From: Bactrocera neohumeralis
Taxonomy: Eukaryota > Arthropoda > Insecta > Diptera > Tephritidae
Length of the DNA stretch: 64,000 nt
Reading direction: 5' to 3'
Assembly (NCBI RefSeq): GCF_024586455.1
Contig: NW_026089624.1
Coordinates: 19,869,341 to 19,933,340, forward strand
The notes under the pieces were generated by a model. It did no database searches. It was not told where the DNA came from and worked only from the letters and a program-made list of their open reading frames with translations. Shown one piece after another: positions 11,285 through 22,215 of this stretch; the stretch's first letter is position 1; the number at the start of each line of letters is the position of its first letter. Position numbers and translations under genes: made by a program.

Positions 11285-11404
11285 AGCAAATCTCTTTACA
11301 AAGGTTGATTTCTCTGGTGCAGTATTTTTCCCCCAAAAAGCAATGCTTTATTAACAGACGAAAGTACCATCTATGTATCAGTAAAGCGTGGACGGGTTCT
11401 CTAA

Positions 11405-11748
11405 TAGATACTATATTACTACATTATACTTGTATAAAATAAAGTCGTTTTTTCTGTCCCTATGCCGCTTTGTATGCTTAAATCTTTAAAACTACGCAAC
11501 AGGTTTTGATGCGGTTTTTTTTAATAGATAGAGTGTTTGAAGAGGAAGGTTTCTATGTATAAAAACATCCATTAAATAGTGGAGAAACACTGTTATTTTT
11601 TAGGTTTCTAATGTTATGTAAATAATTACATTTTTTCCGCCTACATTGCAAACGCAAGCGGAGCATTACGAGATTTATTAAAATAATGTACTAAGTGTTG
11701 AGCACATTGACAGGGTCTACTGAAAACTCCGTGATGGCATATGTCTAT
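11405..11748 (+). other. Helitron-associated flank
   Basis: Sequence following the Helitron 3' end includes TATGCCGCTTTGTATGCTT and GATGCGG. I recall this type of sequence as common repeat DNA in insects, but no coding frame is visible. Its relation to the Helitron on its left is unclear. Confidence 0.3.
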
Positions 11749-11750
11749 TA

Positions 11751-12119
11751 AGGTGCTTCAAAAAAAATTTGATTTTTTTCAACTCTTACCCATTCAAATG
11801 TTAGTGATTGACAAAACAAAAACCCTCCCTCAAACCAGGCGCTGTAGCTTAACTCTAAGGGGTCGCTATTTTTTTTAGGTTCCCATTCATTTAACATATG
11901 AATTTTGGTTTTTTCATTCAAACTCAAATTTCACCTATTAATTTTTGTTTCTCAAAAATACATATTACATATTCAGAAAGTTGACTTTTCAAACTTGTTC
12001 AAAGTTTGATTATCTCCATTAGACGATTAATCGTAGTGATTTGAAATTTGGACTTTTTTCAATAAAAAAAGGAAAAGTTTCTGAGAATAATAATCACTAA
12101 CATTTTTTTTGAAGCACCC
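11751..12119. mobile_element. 369-bp MITE with TA flanks
   Basis: The ends are AGGTGCTTCAAAAAAAAT at the left and ATTTTTTTTGAAGCACCC at the right, inverted copies with one mismatch and one extra base. They are flanked by TA at 11749-11750 and 12120-12121. The interior is AT-rich with no open frame. It is a typical short non-autonomous Tc1/mariner-type element. Confidence 0.8.
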
Positions 12120-12720
12120 TAATCTCTACTTCTTATAGATATCACACAATAAAATTTTTCTTGTCATTTACTGTTTCCGACAAATAATGGCTAATTTTAG
12201 AAGATGTTTTATCCCATACAGCATTAATCCTTATCCAATGAAACACTCTAAATACATTGTTGTTCTAATATATTATACTATGGATGAACATATTCCTTTG
12301 CCGCATATGATTTAAATGAATATTTTCGAAGATATTAAAGATTTACGAAACGTTTGCGGACGGCGGAGGCCGCAGTTTTCCCTATAGCACTTTGAATTTA
12401 GCAGCGGAACTCTCCAGCGAGGAATATTTGAACGAAAACTATGAATAATATTACAATTGCTAAATATTTGGAATAGTAGAAAAGAACTGCAACCAAATAC
12501 ACAGTGCAATGGATTATAACTGGCATGGTAATCAGTCGTTAAATATTATACCACGTGCATCCCAAAAGGCTAATGTCATAACCTTGCAAGCCGACTTTTT
12601 CGTCTTTCCACGCGTGAGAACCGGTTCATGATGTGCAGTCCACTAGAATGACTGTCGATTGAACTCCAGTGGAAAATTATGGAGCCATGTTTCCATTGTC
12701 ACACACCGAAGCAAAAATTC
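12120..12720 (-). mobile_element. Second, truncated copy of the Harbinger/Helitron module
   Basis: Blocks here repeat the order seen at 9740-11330. One block ends ATACACAGTGCAATGG then GGTAATCAGTCG, matching 9880-9930. The next is a GCCGACTTTTTCGTC-type block matching 11195. The last is a TGACTGTCGATTG...CCACTGGA-like block shared with the Helitron at 58246. The internal DDE fragment is missing. Two copies with the same order favour a mobilised composite over chance neighbours. Confidence 0.45.
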
Positions 12721-12927
12721 GGTAATTCTTCATTTTCCCCTCTCACGTCCCACTTATATGGAAGACAGGTAAATTTTTTTCCTAGGTTGGTACAACTGTA
12801 CCTTAATACAACTCAATTATGAAAAATTAGCGCGATCTGTCAACCAGAGTGCTTACACGAGCTGTTTATGTCAGTCAACATCAATCATTTTAAACTGATA
12901 GAACTTTTTCAATCTTTTTTTTTCAGA

Positions 12928-13287
12928 TGAAATAATTATTTCCCAGCAGTTGAGGAACAGTTAAGGAAGGCGTTGCAGCATCAAAAGACGCACCACTTCG
13001 AAAATTGCAGCTGTTTAAAACAAAAATTAAATAGATTTCGAAAAACATGTTTTAGAAAAAGTTAAAAACAACATTTAAAATAAAATCAGAACTGTATTTA
13101 GCCGTTGTGAAATAATTATTTCCCAGCAGTTGAGGAACAGTTAAGGAAGGCGTTACAGCTTCAAAAGAAGCACCACTTCGAAAATTGCAGATGTTTACAA
13201 CAAAAATTAAGTAGATTTCGAAAAACATGTTTTAGAAAAAGTTAAGAACAACATTTAAAATAAAATAAGAACTGTATTTAGCCGTTG
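12928..13287. repeat. Two tandem 180-bp repeats
   Basis: Two adjacent copies of a 180-bp unit start at TGAAATAATTATTTCCCAG (12928 and 13108). They differ at only a few positions, for example GTTGCAGCATC against GTTACAGCTTC. The high similarity suggests a recent local duplication. No protein-coding content was recognised. Confidence 0.9.
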
Positions 13288-13341
13288 TAATTTTATAGTT
13301 ATTTTTCATCCATAATTACCCTTAGCATGGGTACTGTATTT

Positions 13342-13461
13342 ACCGACACTTACATGGGGTCTTATGTAAGAACTCTTTTTACCCATGTAAGGGTAATAGG
13401 GTCTTACGTAAAAACTCTTTTTACCGACCCTTAAATGGAGTTTTACGTAAGTATTTTTTTT
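13342..13461. repeat. Three tandem ~40-bp repeats
   Basis: Units at about 13342-13380, 13381-13422 and 13423-13461 share the core GGGTCTTACGTAAAAACTC and T-rich ends (TTTTTACC). They follow the 180-bp repeats without a gap of unique DNA longer than about 55 bp. Confidence 0.75.
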
Positions 13462-13844
13462 GGAGAACCTAATATGGGGTACTATTTCCCCAGTTACCGG
13501 GTAAACGAGGTGGTGGAGATAGACCCTATTTTCAGACATTTCATACAATACGAAAATGAAGAAACCTTTGGCTTAGGGATAATAAAATAAATAGAGGCAG
13601 TGTTCTTGTGAGCGTAGTAGTGCCCAGTATTGCAGGGTATTTTTCCAAAAGTACATTTGTACTTTTTTATTATCCTCATAAATATTTGTCATTTTCATAA
13701 AATTTCTAAGCGTTTCAAGAGCTCAACATATGCTGATGATTTGATCCATGTTAGGTTGAGGATACACTGTTATTAGTAAAACAATCACGAATTTGACAGA
13801 AATTGGTCGAATAGCTCCTGATGTATGAAATTTAATCTAAAGGT
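13462..13844 (+). other. Spacer, possible extra LINE fragment
   Basis: There is no clear gene. A short plus-strand stretch at 13726-13740 reads TYADDL, which resembles the reverse transcriptase catalytic box. It could be a scrap of the LINE that follows, but without supporting context it is weak. Confidence 0.3.
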
Positions 13845-14682
13845 GAGTGGTGCCACGATATTGATATCATCCGCCTCAACACCCGCGCCGTTAGTTCTGC
13901 TTTCTCCAGGCTGGACAAGGAAGCACAGAAAATGGGTCTGGCAGTGAACGGGGCAAAACGAAATATCTCCTGTCATCAAACAAACAGTCGTCGCACTCGC
14001 GACTTGGCTCTCACGTCACTGTTGACAGTCATAACTTTGAAGTTGTAGATAATTTCGTCTATTTAGGAACCAGCATTAACACCACCAACAATGTCAGCCT
14101 GGAAATCCAGCGCAGGATTGCTCTTGCCAACAGGTGCTACTTTGGACTGAGTAGGCAATTGAAAAGTAAAGTCCTCTCTCGACGAACAAAAGCTAAACTC
14201 TATAAGTCGCTCATAATTCCCGTCCTGCTATATGGTGCAGAGGCTTGGGCGATGACAGCAACCGATGAGTCGACGTTACGAGTTTTCGAGAAAAATTCTG
14301 CGAAAGATTTATGGTCCTTTGCGCATTGGCCACGGCGAATATCGCATTCGACGGAACGATGAGCTGTACGAGATATACGACGACATTGACATAGTTCAGC
14401 GAATTAAAAGACAGCGGCTACGCTGGCTAGGTCCTGTTGTCCGGATGGATGAAAACACTCCAGCTCTGAAAGTATCCGACGCAGTACCCGCCGGGGGAGG
14501 CAGAGAAAGAGGAAGACCTCCACTCCGTTGGAAGGACCAAGTGGAGAAGGACCTGGCTTCGCTTGGAATATCCAACTGGCGCCATATAGCGAAAAGAAGA
14601 AACGACTGGCGCGCTGTTGTTAACTCGGCTATAATCGCGTAAGCGGTGTCTACGCCAATTAAGAAGAAGAAGAAGAGGGTAG
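13845..14682 (+). mobile_element. RTE-like LINE 3' portion, copy B
   Basis: This is the longest LINE copy in the window. In broken frames it encodes the end of the RT domain (DIDIIRLN, then AVSSAFSRLDKEAQKMGLAVN) and VVDNFVYLGTSIN. It continues with RRTKAKLYKSLIIPVLLYGAEAW and the C-terminal RLRWLGPVVRMDEN...WRAVVNSAIIA, ending at a stop near 14640. An (AAG)n tail closes it at about 14682. A one-base deletion near 14290 splits the frame (14159-14362 against 14265-14642). The copy is 5'-truncated and inactive. Confidence 0.85.
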
Positions 14683-14938
14683 TGCCACACCCATTGTCCA
14701 GTGTTGACGCCGGCGCTTATAAAGCAACCATAGCATCTTAGCTGTTGAATTAAATATGGCGAAATGAAATATTTATTTAATGAGTTATTGCACCTTTTTA
14801 TACTCTCGGAACAAAGTTGCTAAGGAGAGTATTGTAGTTTTGTTCACATAACGGTTGTTTGTAAGTCCTAAAACTAAAAGAGTCAGATATAGGGTTATAT
14901 ATACCAAAGTGATCAGGGTGACGAGTAGAGTTGAAATC

Positions 14939-14980
14939 CGGATGTCTGTCTGTCCGTCCGTCCGTCTGTCCGTCCGTGCA
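14939..14980. repeat. GTCT/GTCC microsatellite
   Basis: About ten GTCT or GTCC tetramers in a row lie inside the dispersed repeat. The homologous place in PlexA intron 1 (about 42376-42400) has a decayed version. Confidence 0.9.
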
Positions 14981-15734
14981 AGCTGTAACTTGAGTAAAAA
15001 TTGAGATATCATGATGAAACTTGGTACACGTATTACTTGGCTACATAAGAAGGTTAAGTTCGAAGATGGGCAAAATCGGCTACTGCCACGCCCACAAAAA
15101 TGGCGGAAACCGAAAAACCTATAAAGTGTCATAACTAAGCCATAAATAAAGATATTAAAGTGAAATTTGGCGCAAAGGATCGCATTAAGGAGGGGCATAT
15201 TTGGACGTAATTTTTTTGGAAAAGTGGGCGTGGCCCCGCCTTCTACTAAGTTTTTTGTACATATCTCGAAAACTACTACAGCTATGTCATCCAAACTCTA
15301 CAGAATCGTTTTCCTCAAGCATTTCCATATACAGTTCAAAAATGGAAGAAATCGGATAATAACCACGCCCACCTCCCATACAAAGGTTATATTGAAAATC
15401 ACTAAAAGTGCGTTAACCGACTAACAAAAAACGCCAGAAATACTAAATTTTACGGAAGAAATAGCAGAAGGAAGCTGCACCCAGGCTTTTTTTAAATATT
15501 GAAAATGGGCGTGGCGTCGCACACTTATGGACCAAAAACCATATCTCAGGAACTACTAGATCGATTTCAATGAAATTCGGTATATAATATTTTCTTAACA
15601 CCCTGATGACATGTACGAAATATAGGTGAAATCGGTTCACAACCACGCCTTCTTCCAATATAACGCTATTTTGAATTCCATCTGATGCCTTCTCTGTATA
15701 ATATATACATTAGGAACCAATGATGATAGCGGTG

Positions 15735-16018
15735 GCTAAATGAGCCTTAGTCGCCTGCCCCACACCACACCTACACCCATCACATACACGCACACTCACC
15801 ACACTCACCTCGACATCACCACACTCCTCATCAACACCACCCACACGCGCGAGCGCAGGATCCACACACTAAAACACACACCACATCACTCCACTGAAAA
15901 AGGGTCCGCTTTGCACAAGCCAGTTCTGATTCGTCCGCTGTTGAACTTACACGTCGCTCTTTCGCCACCGATACGCACCGCTAGTTATCTCCATCCAGTT
16001 ATCTACTTATATCCATAA
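15735..16018 (+). other. C/CA-rich block inside the dispersed repeat
   Basis: The stretch is strikingly C- and CAC-rich on the plus strand. It holds a 92-codon open frame of Thr/His/Pro composition that looks like a compositional artefact. It has no counterpart in the other copies of the repeat, so it may be a separate insertion (for example untranslated DNA of a retrotransposon). Its origin is unknown. Confidence 0.3.
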
Positions 16019-16281
16019 TTTTTAAACATACATACATAAGCATACATTTATATTGTGAAATAAGTTGATGAAGTTGAAACCGGAGATTTTATTTTAAAAT
16101 TCATAAAGTTTGGCAAAAGTGGTAAGTGAAGCGGGTAGTGAATAAAACAAGCGGAGTAAAACTTTACACAAATACGGTATTTGAAAAATATGTAAATGAC
16201 GTATAATGAAATCTCGTTTATCACTTTATCATGCGAGTATAAAATGTTCGGTGACACCCGAACTTAGCCCTTCCTTACTTG

Positions 16282-18271
16282 TTTAGTTTCTGTTTTTGGA
16301 CTTCACCAACCACTTTCACAATATCGTACGAAATTTTGAAAAGGTTTATCTTCTGCAAATTTTGTTGAAACAGCTTGTGTGGTTTGCAAGATAGATATAT
16401 GCAATAAGCCTATCGAGGGCGGCATCACATCCACTTTTTAAAAATTTCAAATAGTAGTTGCCTTTATAATGCGATTCGTTGTACCAAATAAAAGTTTGGT
16501 TTCTTAATTTGCGGATTAGTTATGGCACTTTATATATTTTCGATTAATGGCGTTTTGTGAGCGTGTCAGTGGCGATTTATATTTCATCAATTTTTAATTA
16601 TGATTTTGGAATTAAAAAAACATGTTTTCCATTTTTTATTTCAACATGGGAATTACAAATTTAAGTTTTAATCCACAACTTGGGAATTTACAAAATCGTA
16701 ACCCTAGGCAAAAGTAATCGTAGTTTTCACTGTAGTTGGTTCCGGTAATCGGCGAAGGACTGACGACAAGACAATATTATATCGGAAATGTTTTCTGTGA
16801 CTACAACAAACTTAAAGGAAAATGGGATTTAGACATATTCATCCGTATATACGAATGGAATCTACTAATGAAGGAGCCTGCATTTGAATTTACTTTTCTT
16901 TGATAACAATACCATAAATTCCAGTCCACTTTTATTGTAGCTTTTAAAAGAATATTTTACTCACACACATTACATAAAATACAATTACATTTATTATATT
17001 ATATTCATAATTATTCAAAGTCTTATTTAATGTTTTATAAATTAGTTAGATATACCCACAATTTTACTTATTTATGACTTTTTTTACTCAAAGTATTTTG
17101 TATTTGTTTTAATTTTACTTAGTTCTGCGCTTTGATGAAAATGTAATTATTAGTAAATTTCTGCAAAGGGTGTGACAATTCGGTCATCCACATATTTAAA
17201 AATATCATTTTTGGTATTAAGCTAATATTTTTGTTTAACCCAAGCTTTTAACTTCAGCTCTTTCATTTTGTCCCATAGTACAGCAAATTGTTTCGTTTAT
17301 AATTAAGCGTTCAAGTAAACGTTGAACTACATACATATGTATATATGTTATGTAACATATGTACATAGTATATATGTTTAACCACCAGGTTATTTTACCC
17401 CGTAAACAATTTACATGCTCAAATCATATGTCAATTTCATGTACTATGCTGTTTCTACTGTTTTCATATGGTAAAGTAATAACCATGCAATTGTTTATAC
17501 AGTTCTACGCGCAAATAAAAGTATTGGATGATACCATGAATAATTGGTTACTTAGTTTCGCCATGCAATAAATTTGTATAGTTTTAGGATATGTTTTAAG
17601 ACAATTTTTTCTAATATTTAACAAAATATTCAAAAATATTTATATTCAAAATTTTACGCTGCTGAACATAAGAAACCATTGTATGAATTTAATTGATCAG
17701 CTGCTTGTGGCACTTGTACTGATGATGTTCTAATATTTTTGTTCATGCTTAGTCTTCACTCTTCGTTATTTAATAGACAGAATATAAAGAATATATGAAA
17801 TAAATATTAAGGAAACAAAACTAAGCGCAACTTGGAAGCACGTATCGATTTCATACCCATTTCAAACCAAACTTTCTATTTACGTGAAAACCAAAAATTT
17901 GTGCACTTTCGTGTTTAGCAACCAAATTACACCGATTATTTCATTAAATTTAATCCTCTTAAGTTAAAAAAACAAAACACTTTCATAAAAGCATCTTCAA
18001 TAAAACATGCTTGATAGGCATTATACTAACAATAAATCTAGTTCTAGGTTATCTGGTGTAGTTATGAATTGACCATTGTGCCCCAAAATGACAGAATATT
18101 GTGGCAAGGCAAGCAAAACTTGTAATGCATGTAATTAACTAGTTTTAATTGGAAGAAGTATGGACTTGATAGAATTTTCAATGTTTTCTTTAAATTAAAA
18201 ATAGTTTTTTATATTTCTATAAGCAATTAATTATTCGCAATTACGACGTTAGGGGTAGTAAAAATTTTCAA
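16282..18271. other. AT-rich intergenic DNA, no gene seen
   Basis: No convincing coding frame. The first 200 bp resemble decayed dispersed-repeat DNA. A TATG/CATA-rich microsatellite lies near 17330-17380. Confidence 0.4.
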
Positions 18272-18392
18272 TTTTTTCTTGAATTTGCTTACCACCATAA
18301 TATCTTAGAAATATGCTCTGAAAATTTTAAAGAAGTTCAACAAATACTTTTCGAGTTATTCACTAATTAGCAAAGGGTTCTCAGGAGCTCTG
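18272..18392 (+). repeat. Interspersed repeat family 'TTAGCAAAGGGTTCTCAG', copy 1
   Basis: The copy contains ATATCTTAGAAATATGCTC, ACAAATACTTTTCGAGTTAT and TTAGCAAAGGGTTCTCAG. The same ordered blocks occur at 40600-40720 (PlexA intron 2) and 48865-48965 (upstream of PlexA). No terminal structure was identified. Confidence 0.7.
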
Positions 18393-18471
18393 GAACGTTC
18401 GAATAAACCTTCAAATGCGTCTTTGCTTCGATTACTCGAAAACCGCTTTGTACATTTCAATGAAGTTTATA

Positions 18472-19117
18472 CAGGGTTTGTCCGAAAAGTAATAGGACTG
18501 ACTTCCGCCGTGACTGTACTTCGGAGCGTGCGCGGACCGACTGGATTCAGTAGAGGGCGTTTTAGCTACCGAGCGAGCGGCTGGTCAGTTGTCTCCGAGC
18601 ACCTGGAAAGTCAGGACAAACATTTTCGCACGACGTGTTTCTGTGAGTGGTGCAAGCCGAAAATGCAGCGTTCGTTAGAGAAGAGGTACGCGATTAAATT
18701 CTTTGTAAAACTCGGCAAATCTGCGATAGACACGTTTGATGTGATCAACTAAGTTTACCTAAATGTTGCTTTAGCAAGAACTGGTGCATTTTGGAGGCAA
18801 TCTTCCGAGTGGCACATGCTGGCGTCTCCTCGCCAAAAAAAAGGGAAGAATGAGCAAATCCAAAGTGAAAAAGATACTCATTGTCTTTTTTGACATCAAA
18901 GGCATCATCCACCATGAATTTGTTCCTCCTGGACAAACCGTCAACGCCAATTTTTACGTGGAAGTCCTCAAGAGACTCAAAGAAAAGGGTCAATCCGGTC
19001 CGACAAGATATCGCAGCCGATTGGAAGTTGCACAACGACAACGCACCGGCTCACACCGCCTTCCTTGTGAAGGCCGGCATTCCATCGCTTCCGCAGCCGA
19101 CCTACAGAGCAGGCTAA
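18472..19117 (+). pseudogene. Internally deleted mariner element and transposase
   Basis: After a TA (18470-18471) the element starts CAGGGTTTGTCCGAAAAGTA. A short N-terminal piece, MQRSLEKRYAIKFF (18663), ends in a stop. After an internal deletion the catalytic region resumes with KGRMSKSKVKKILIVFFD and FVPPGQTVNANFYVEVLKRL. A frame change near 18985 then leads to DWKLHNDNAPAHTAFL, where the Asp of HNDNAPAHT is the second catalytic Asp. The usual third-Asp segment (YSPD) and the right end are missing. It is inactive. Confidence 0.82.
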
Positions 19118-20103
19118 CTTCTCAAAACGTAGAAATTATTTTTTGTTTTTTACTCAAAAAAATTGTTTTGGTCCAAAACCCAATCTAATGTTGTACAGTG
19201 TAATGGTAAAACAAATGCATAAATATTTGATTGTTTTGGTTTGTAAAAAGGTGTTATTTATACAGTTAATAGCTTTGTGGGTAAAAATATTATGTATACT
19301 AATTTCTCAAACGTTGTGCTATTAGAATCGTAACAAATATTATTGCCTATGTACATGTGTTTTATTATATAAAATTTTCTATTAGTTGAATTTTCGTGTC
19401 ATATTCCTTTCTATAAACTTTTTTAATTGAATTTCCCTTTTATACATATGTATGTTTAAAACATCATTGATGGTAAAATATGAAATTAACTTTTTCGTTA
19501 TTTTGATAATAACTCAATATGGTCAAAATTTATAAAGGCATTGGTATGTATATATGCATGTTAAATGTGTATTTTACTAAGGTCTAGAGTTTTCCTTTAT
19601 TTTGTAGCCATTTAGCAAACGCAACCTATCTATCTATTAAGCATTTAAAGAGCAAACATTAAAACTTATGCAAGTATATCCGGTGAGGGATTTTGTGTCC
19701 GTTCTTATAAAACTAATTTACTTACGACCTAAGAAGTAAATATATACAGTATATCAACTGAGTGAAATCTTTTTTTGAATGATTAACAAACTTTACTTGC
19801 ATACATATGCATATCTGAGAGCATATTTCAAATTATTCTATCCACTCTAAAAACTCTTTTTATTTCTGATGATTAGTCTGTCAAAATATATATTGGAAAT
19901 ACGTATAAAAACACTATTCAATTTTATTTGAATTGAAATATCATTTCATCAATACTATTAAGCCCATAATCTAGCACAAAATTGAAGTCTATTTGGAGTT
20001 TATTTATTTTTGACCCGACAGAAATTAATGAATTTTAGTAGTTTAGTAGTAAGTTATTGGTTGTCCAAATATAGAACATAATTACACATTAAAAAACTAG
20101 CAA
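19118..20103. other. AT-rich intergenic DNA, no gene seen
   Basis: Low-complexity AT-rich sequence with short open frames only. No terminal repeats noticed. Confidence 0.4.
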
Positions 20104-20880
20104 ACAAGTAAGGAAGGGCTAAGTTTGGGAGTAATTGAAAATTTTATACTCACGCAAATTTCAAAAACAAATATATGTCTAAGGACTGAACACACAATAT
20201 TACAAACAAATTTGGTATCTTATTAATATCTTATTATAGTTTCATTATAAAACTTTGTCTCGTGTTCGCAATATTTATTTTAAAATCATAATTATCACAG
20301 TTAACTCATTCAAAGGGGCTAAATTTAATAAATTGGGTTTGTGAGAAAAAAGTCAACCAAACAATCGAAAGTCAATATATTAGATATATGAGATTCAGGC
20401 CAATGTCAAGATCAATTTTTGACATCATTCGTATTGACGGAAATATACGCTATTTTAAACACAAGGATATGATGTTATTGGAGAGAAACGTTGTCTTAAT
20501 TTCTTTATGATATCTCACATATTTGACTAGTAATTCGCGCGTGTGTGCAGTTCATTTCCGCCCATATTGACGTAAGGATACACATATAGTGTTATGCAAC
20601 AAATTTTGTTGAAATTTAATAAATAGTTCCTGAGATACGTCCCAAAGGTGACAGTTTTGCTGAGTTGGCTTAGACGGTTTGTGAGATACAAGCATTAAAG
20701 GTTATTTTGACAATACTCGGTTAATATTATCCTTAACGGGTGATTGCTCAACTGGATGATATCTTTATATGATCGAACTATTTTCTCCAAGTTTTGGTAA
20801 TCTTACTTACAGGTAATTTGATTTTTCAGAATCCGTTGAGAGAGAGGTTCAGAAAACTTGTAACGAAACCTAGCGCATAA
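20104..20880 (+). repeat. Dispersed repeat, second copy
   Basis: It begins with ACAAGTAAGGAAGGGCTAAG followed by TTTTATACTC, the same end as the copy at 14790-16281 but in the opposite orientation. It contains GAGATACG/GAGATAC-type words. The right limit is approximate. Confidence 0.5.
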
Positions 20881-22215
20881 TTTTAAAGGTTTCGATTATA
20901 TTTTACTAACCTAGTAAACTATTTAGGATTTTGTCAGGGAATATGCAAAGCAAAAAAAGAAATATATAAACTATTACAAATAAAATATGATATATATTTG
21001 ATAAAATATACATACTTACATATGTATAGTATACATGTATAAAATAAGTATATCTACTGTGCATTGTTATCTTAGTGCTTTTGTTGAAATATGGTGTGAT
21101 TATTGTGCTCTTATTTTTTGTGTGGTCTTTTGTGTGTATTCTCAAAAGTCACAAGCAGTTATAGAAATGTTGTTACTGATTTTTCACACTATTGATATAA
21201 CATTCAATTATCATTATACATTTAGAAGCATTTCGTTGCTAATCACTTACATTTCTAAAGTTTAAACTACATAACTAGCGTACTTAAATAATTGCGTTGA
21301 GTGTCGCGTTTTTAACCGCTCAGCGTTAACGCCGACGCGGCATCCCTAAACAAAGCGGCAGCTTTACGTCAAATTCTCCCTTAAATTCTTAAATTAGTGC
21401 AAAAGAAATAAATGCAAAAACTAATTAATATTTTAATAATACTTATGTATTTGCACATGCATTAAACATCGCTTGACAAGAAATTTTTGGGAAAAATTAC
21501 AATTTCTTCGTTTTCTCCCGCCAACTTTACTTCTTAATGCGCTTTCGAAATACAATTGTTTTAACGCTCAGCGTTGCCACTGCGTTTATTTAGTTACAAA
21601 TTTTGACAGAAATTTGCCGCTGTCGCTTTTATTTAGAGACGACACATAGCGAGCGACAGACTTCAAGTGCATCTGTCAAATATGAAAATACACATGTACA
21701 CTATTAACCCTAAATAGTTTGCATTGTTCTTTATATTTTCCAATTGTAAAGTTGCTCGAATTTTACCCATGTAAATTGCGTATACGCTTTCGTATTTTAT
21801 GTAGTTACAGTTTTATGCATACATTGTTTGTGATATATATTATTATTAAAATGTATTTTTGGGCGTTTACACATTTTTTATATACTTTACATATTCATGT
21901 TTATAAGTGTAGTAGTAATGGAGATGTTGGGATTTTTCATATACGGTATACTATACATGATTTACACACAACCTATTATTATTACGCTATTTATTTACTA
22001 TTTCATTGTTTACATTTGCATTTCTAACTACGTATTTTTGAATGAATGTCTTGTAAATCATCATTAACAAATTATAATATGGAATTATATAGTAAAATTT
22101 CTTAAGTAAGGCCAAACAAAAATTTTACAGTTTACTAAAATTCGATTTGCTTGATACCGGGACGATCACTCTAGCAGCATTTCCCAAAACGGTTGGTTTC
22201 TGATATTATTTTTTA
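20881..22215. other. AT-rich intergenic DNA with a weak inverted repeat
   Basis: No gene was recognised. GC-richer blocks near 21310-21350 (CGCTCAGCGTTAACGCC) and 21563-21590 (AACGCTCAGCGTTGCC) are partly palindromic and could be the ends of a decayed inverted-repeat element. Confidence 0.35.

Larger units (their letters stand above)
9603..11404 (+). mobile_element. Helitron-like unit enclosing PIF/Harbinger fragments
   Basis: The left 120 bp (ATATAAAAGAAAGT, then TTATAACTC, CTGAAC and GGTAGCTTAGAACC) matches the 5' ends at 57599 and 57881. The right end (CTATGTATCAG, then GTGGACGGG and CTCTAA followed by T) matches the 3' terminus at 58477. CTRR followed by T is the Helitron 3' rule. Between the two ends lie Harbinger transposase and Myb-like fragments on the minus strand. 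The simplest reading is a Helitron carrying captured or inserted Harbinger DNA. Independent insertions that happen to be ordered this way cannot be excluded. Confidence 0.5.
14790..16281 (-). repeat. Dispersed dipteran repeat with 'TATACTCTCG' and 'AAGTAAGGAAGGGCTAAG' ends
   Basis: On the minus strand the unit starts ACAAGTAAGGAAGGGCTAAG (16281) and ends near a TATACTCTCG block at 14798-14807. Related copies occur at 20104 (starting with the same 20-mer) and in PlexA intron 1 (42340-42514 plus 43454-43800). It contains many short blocks such as CACGCCCAC and 'ATCTCGAAAACTA'. I recognise the type as common interspersed DNA in flies but do not name a family. No protein is encoded. Confidence 0.6.

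Noticed and set aside
13726..13740. TYADDL, a possible reverse transcriptase active site
   Set aside because: It is only six residues, with no supporting RT sequence on either side and about 120 bp away from the LINE that follows.
15740..16018. A 92-codon Thr/His-rich open frame
   Set aside because: It is a by-product of the CAC-rich composition, with no start context or homologue in other repeat copies.
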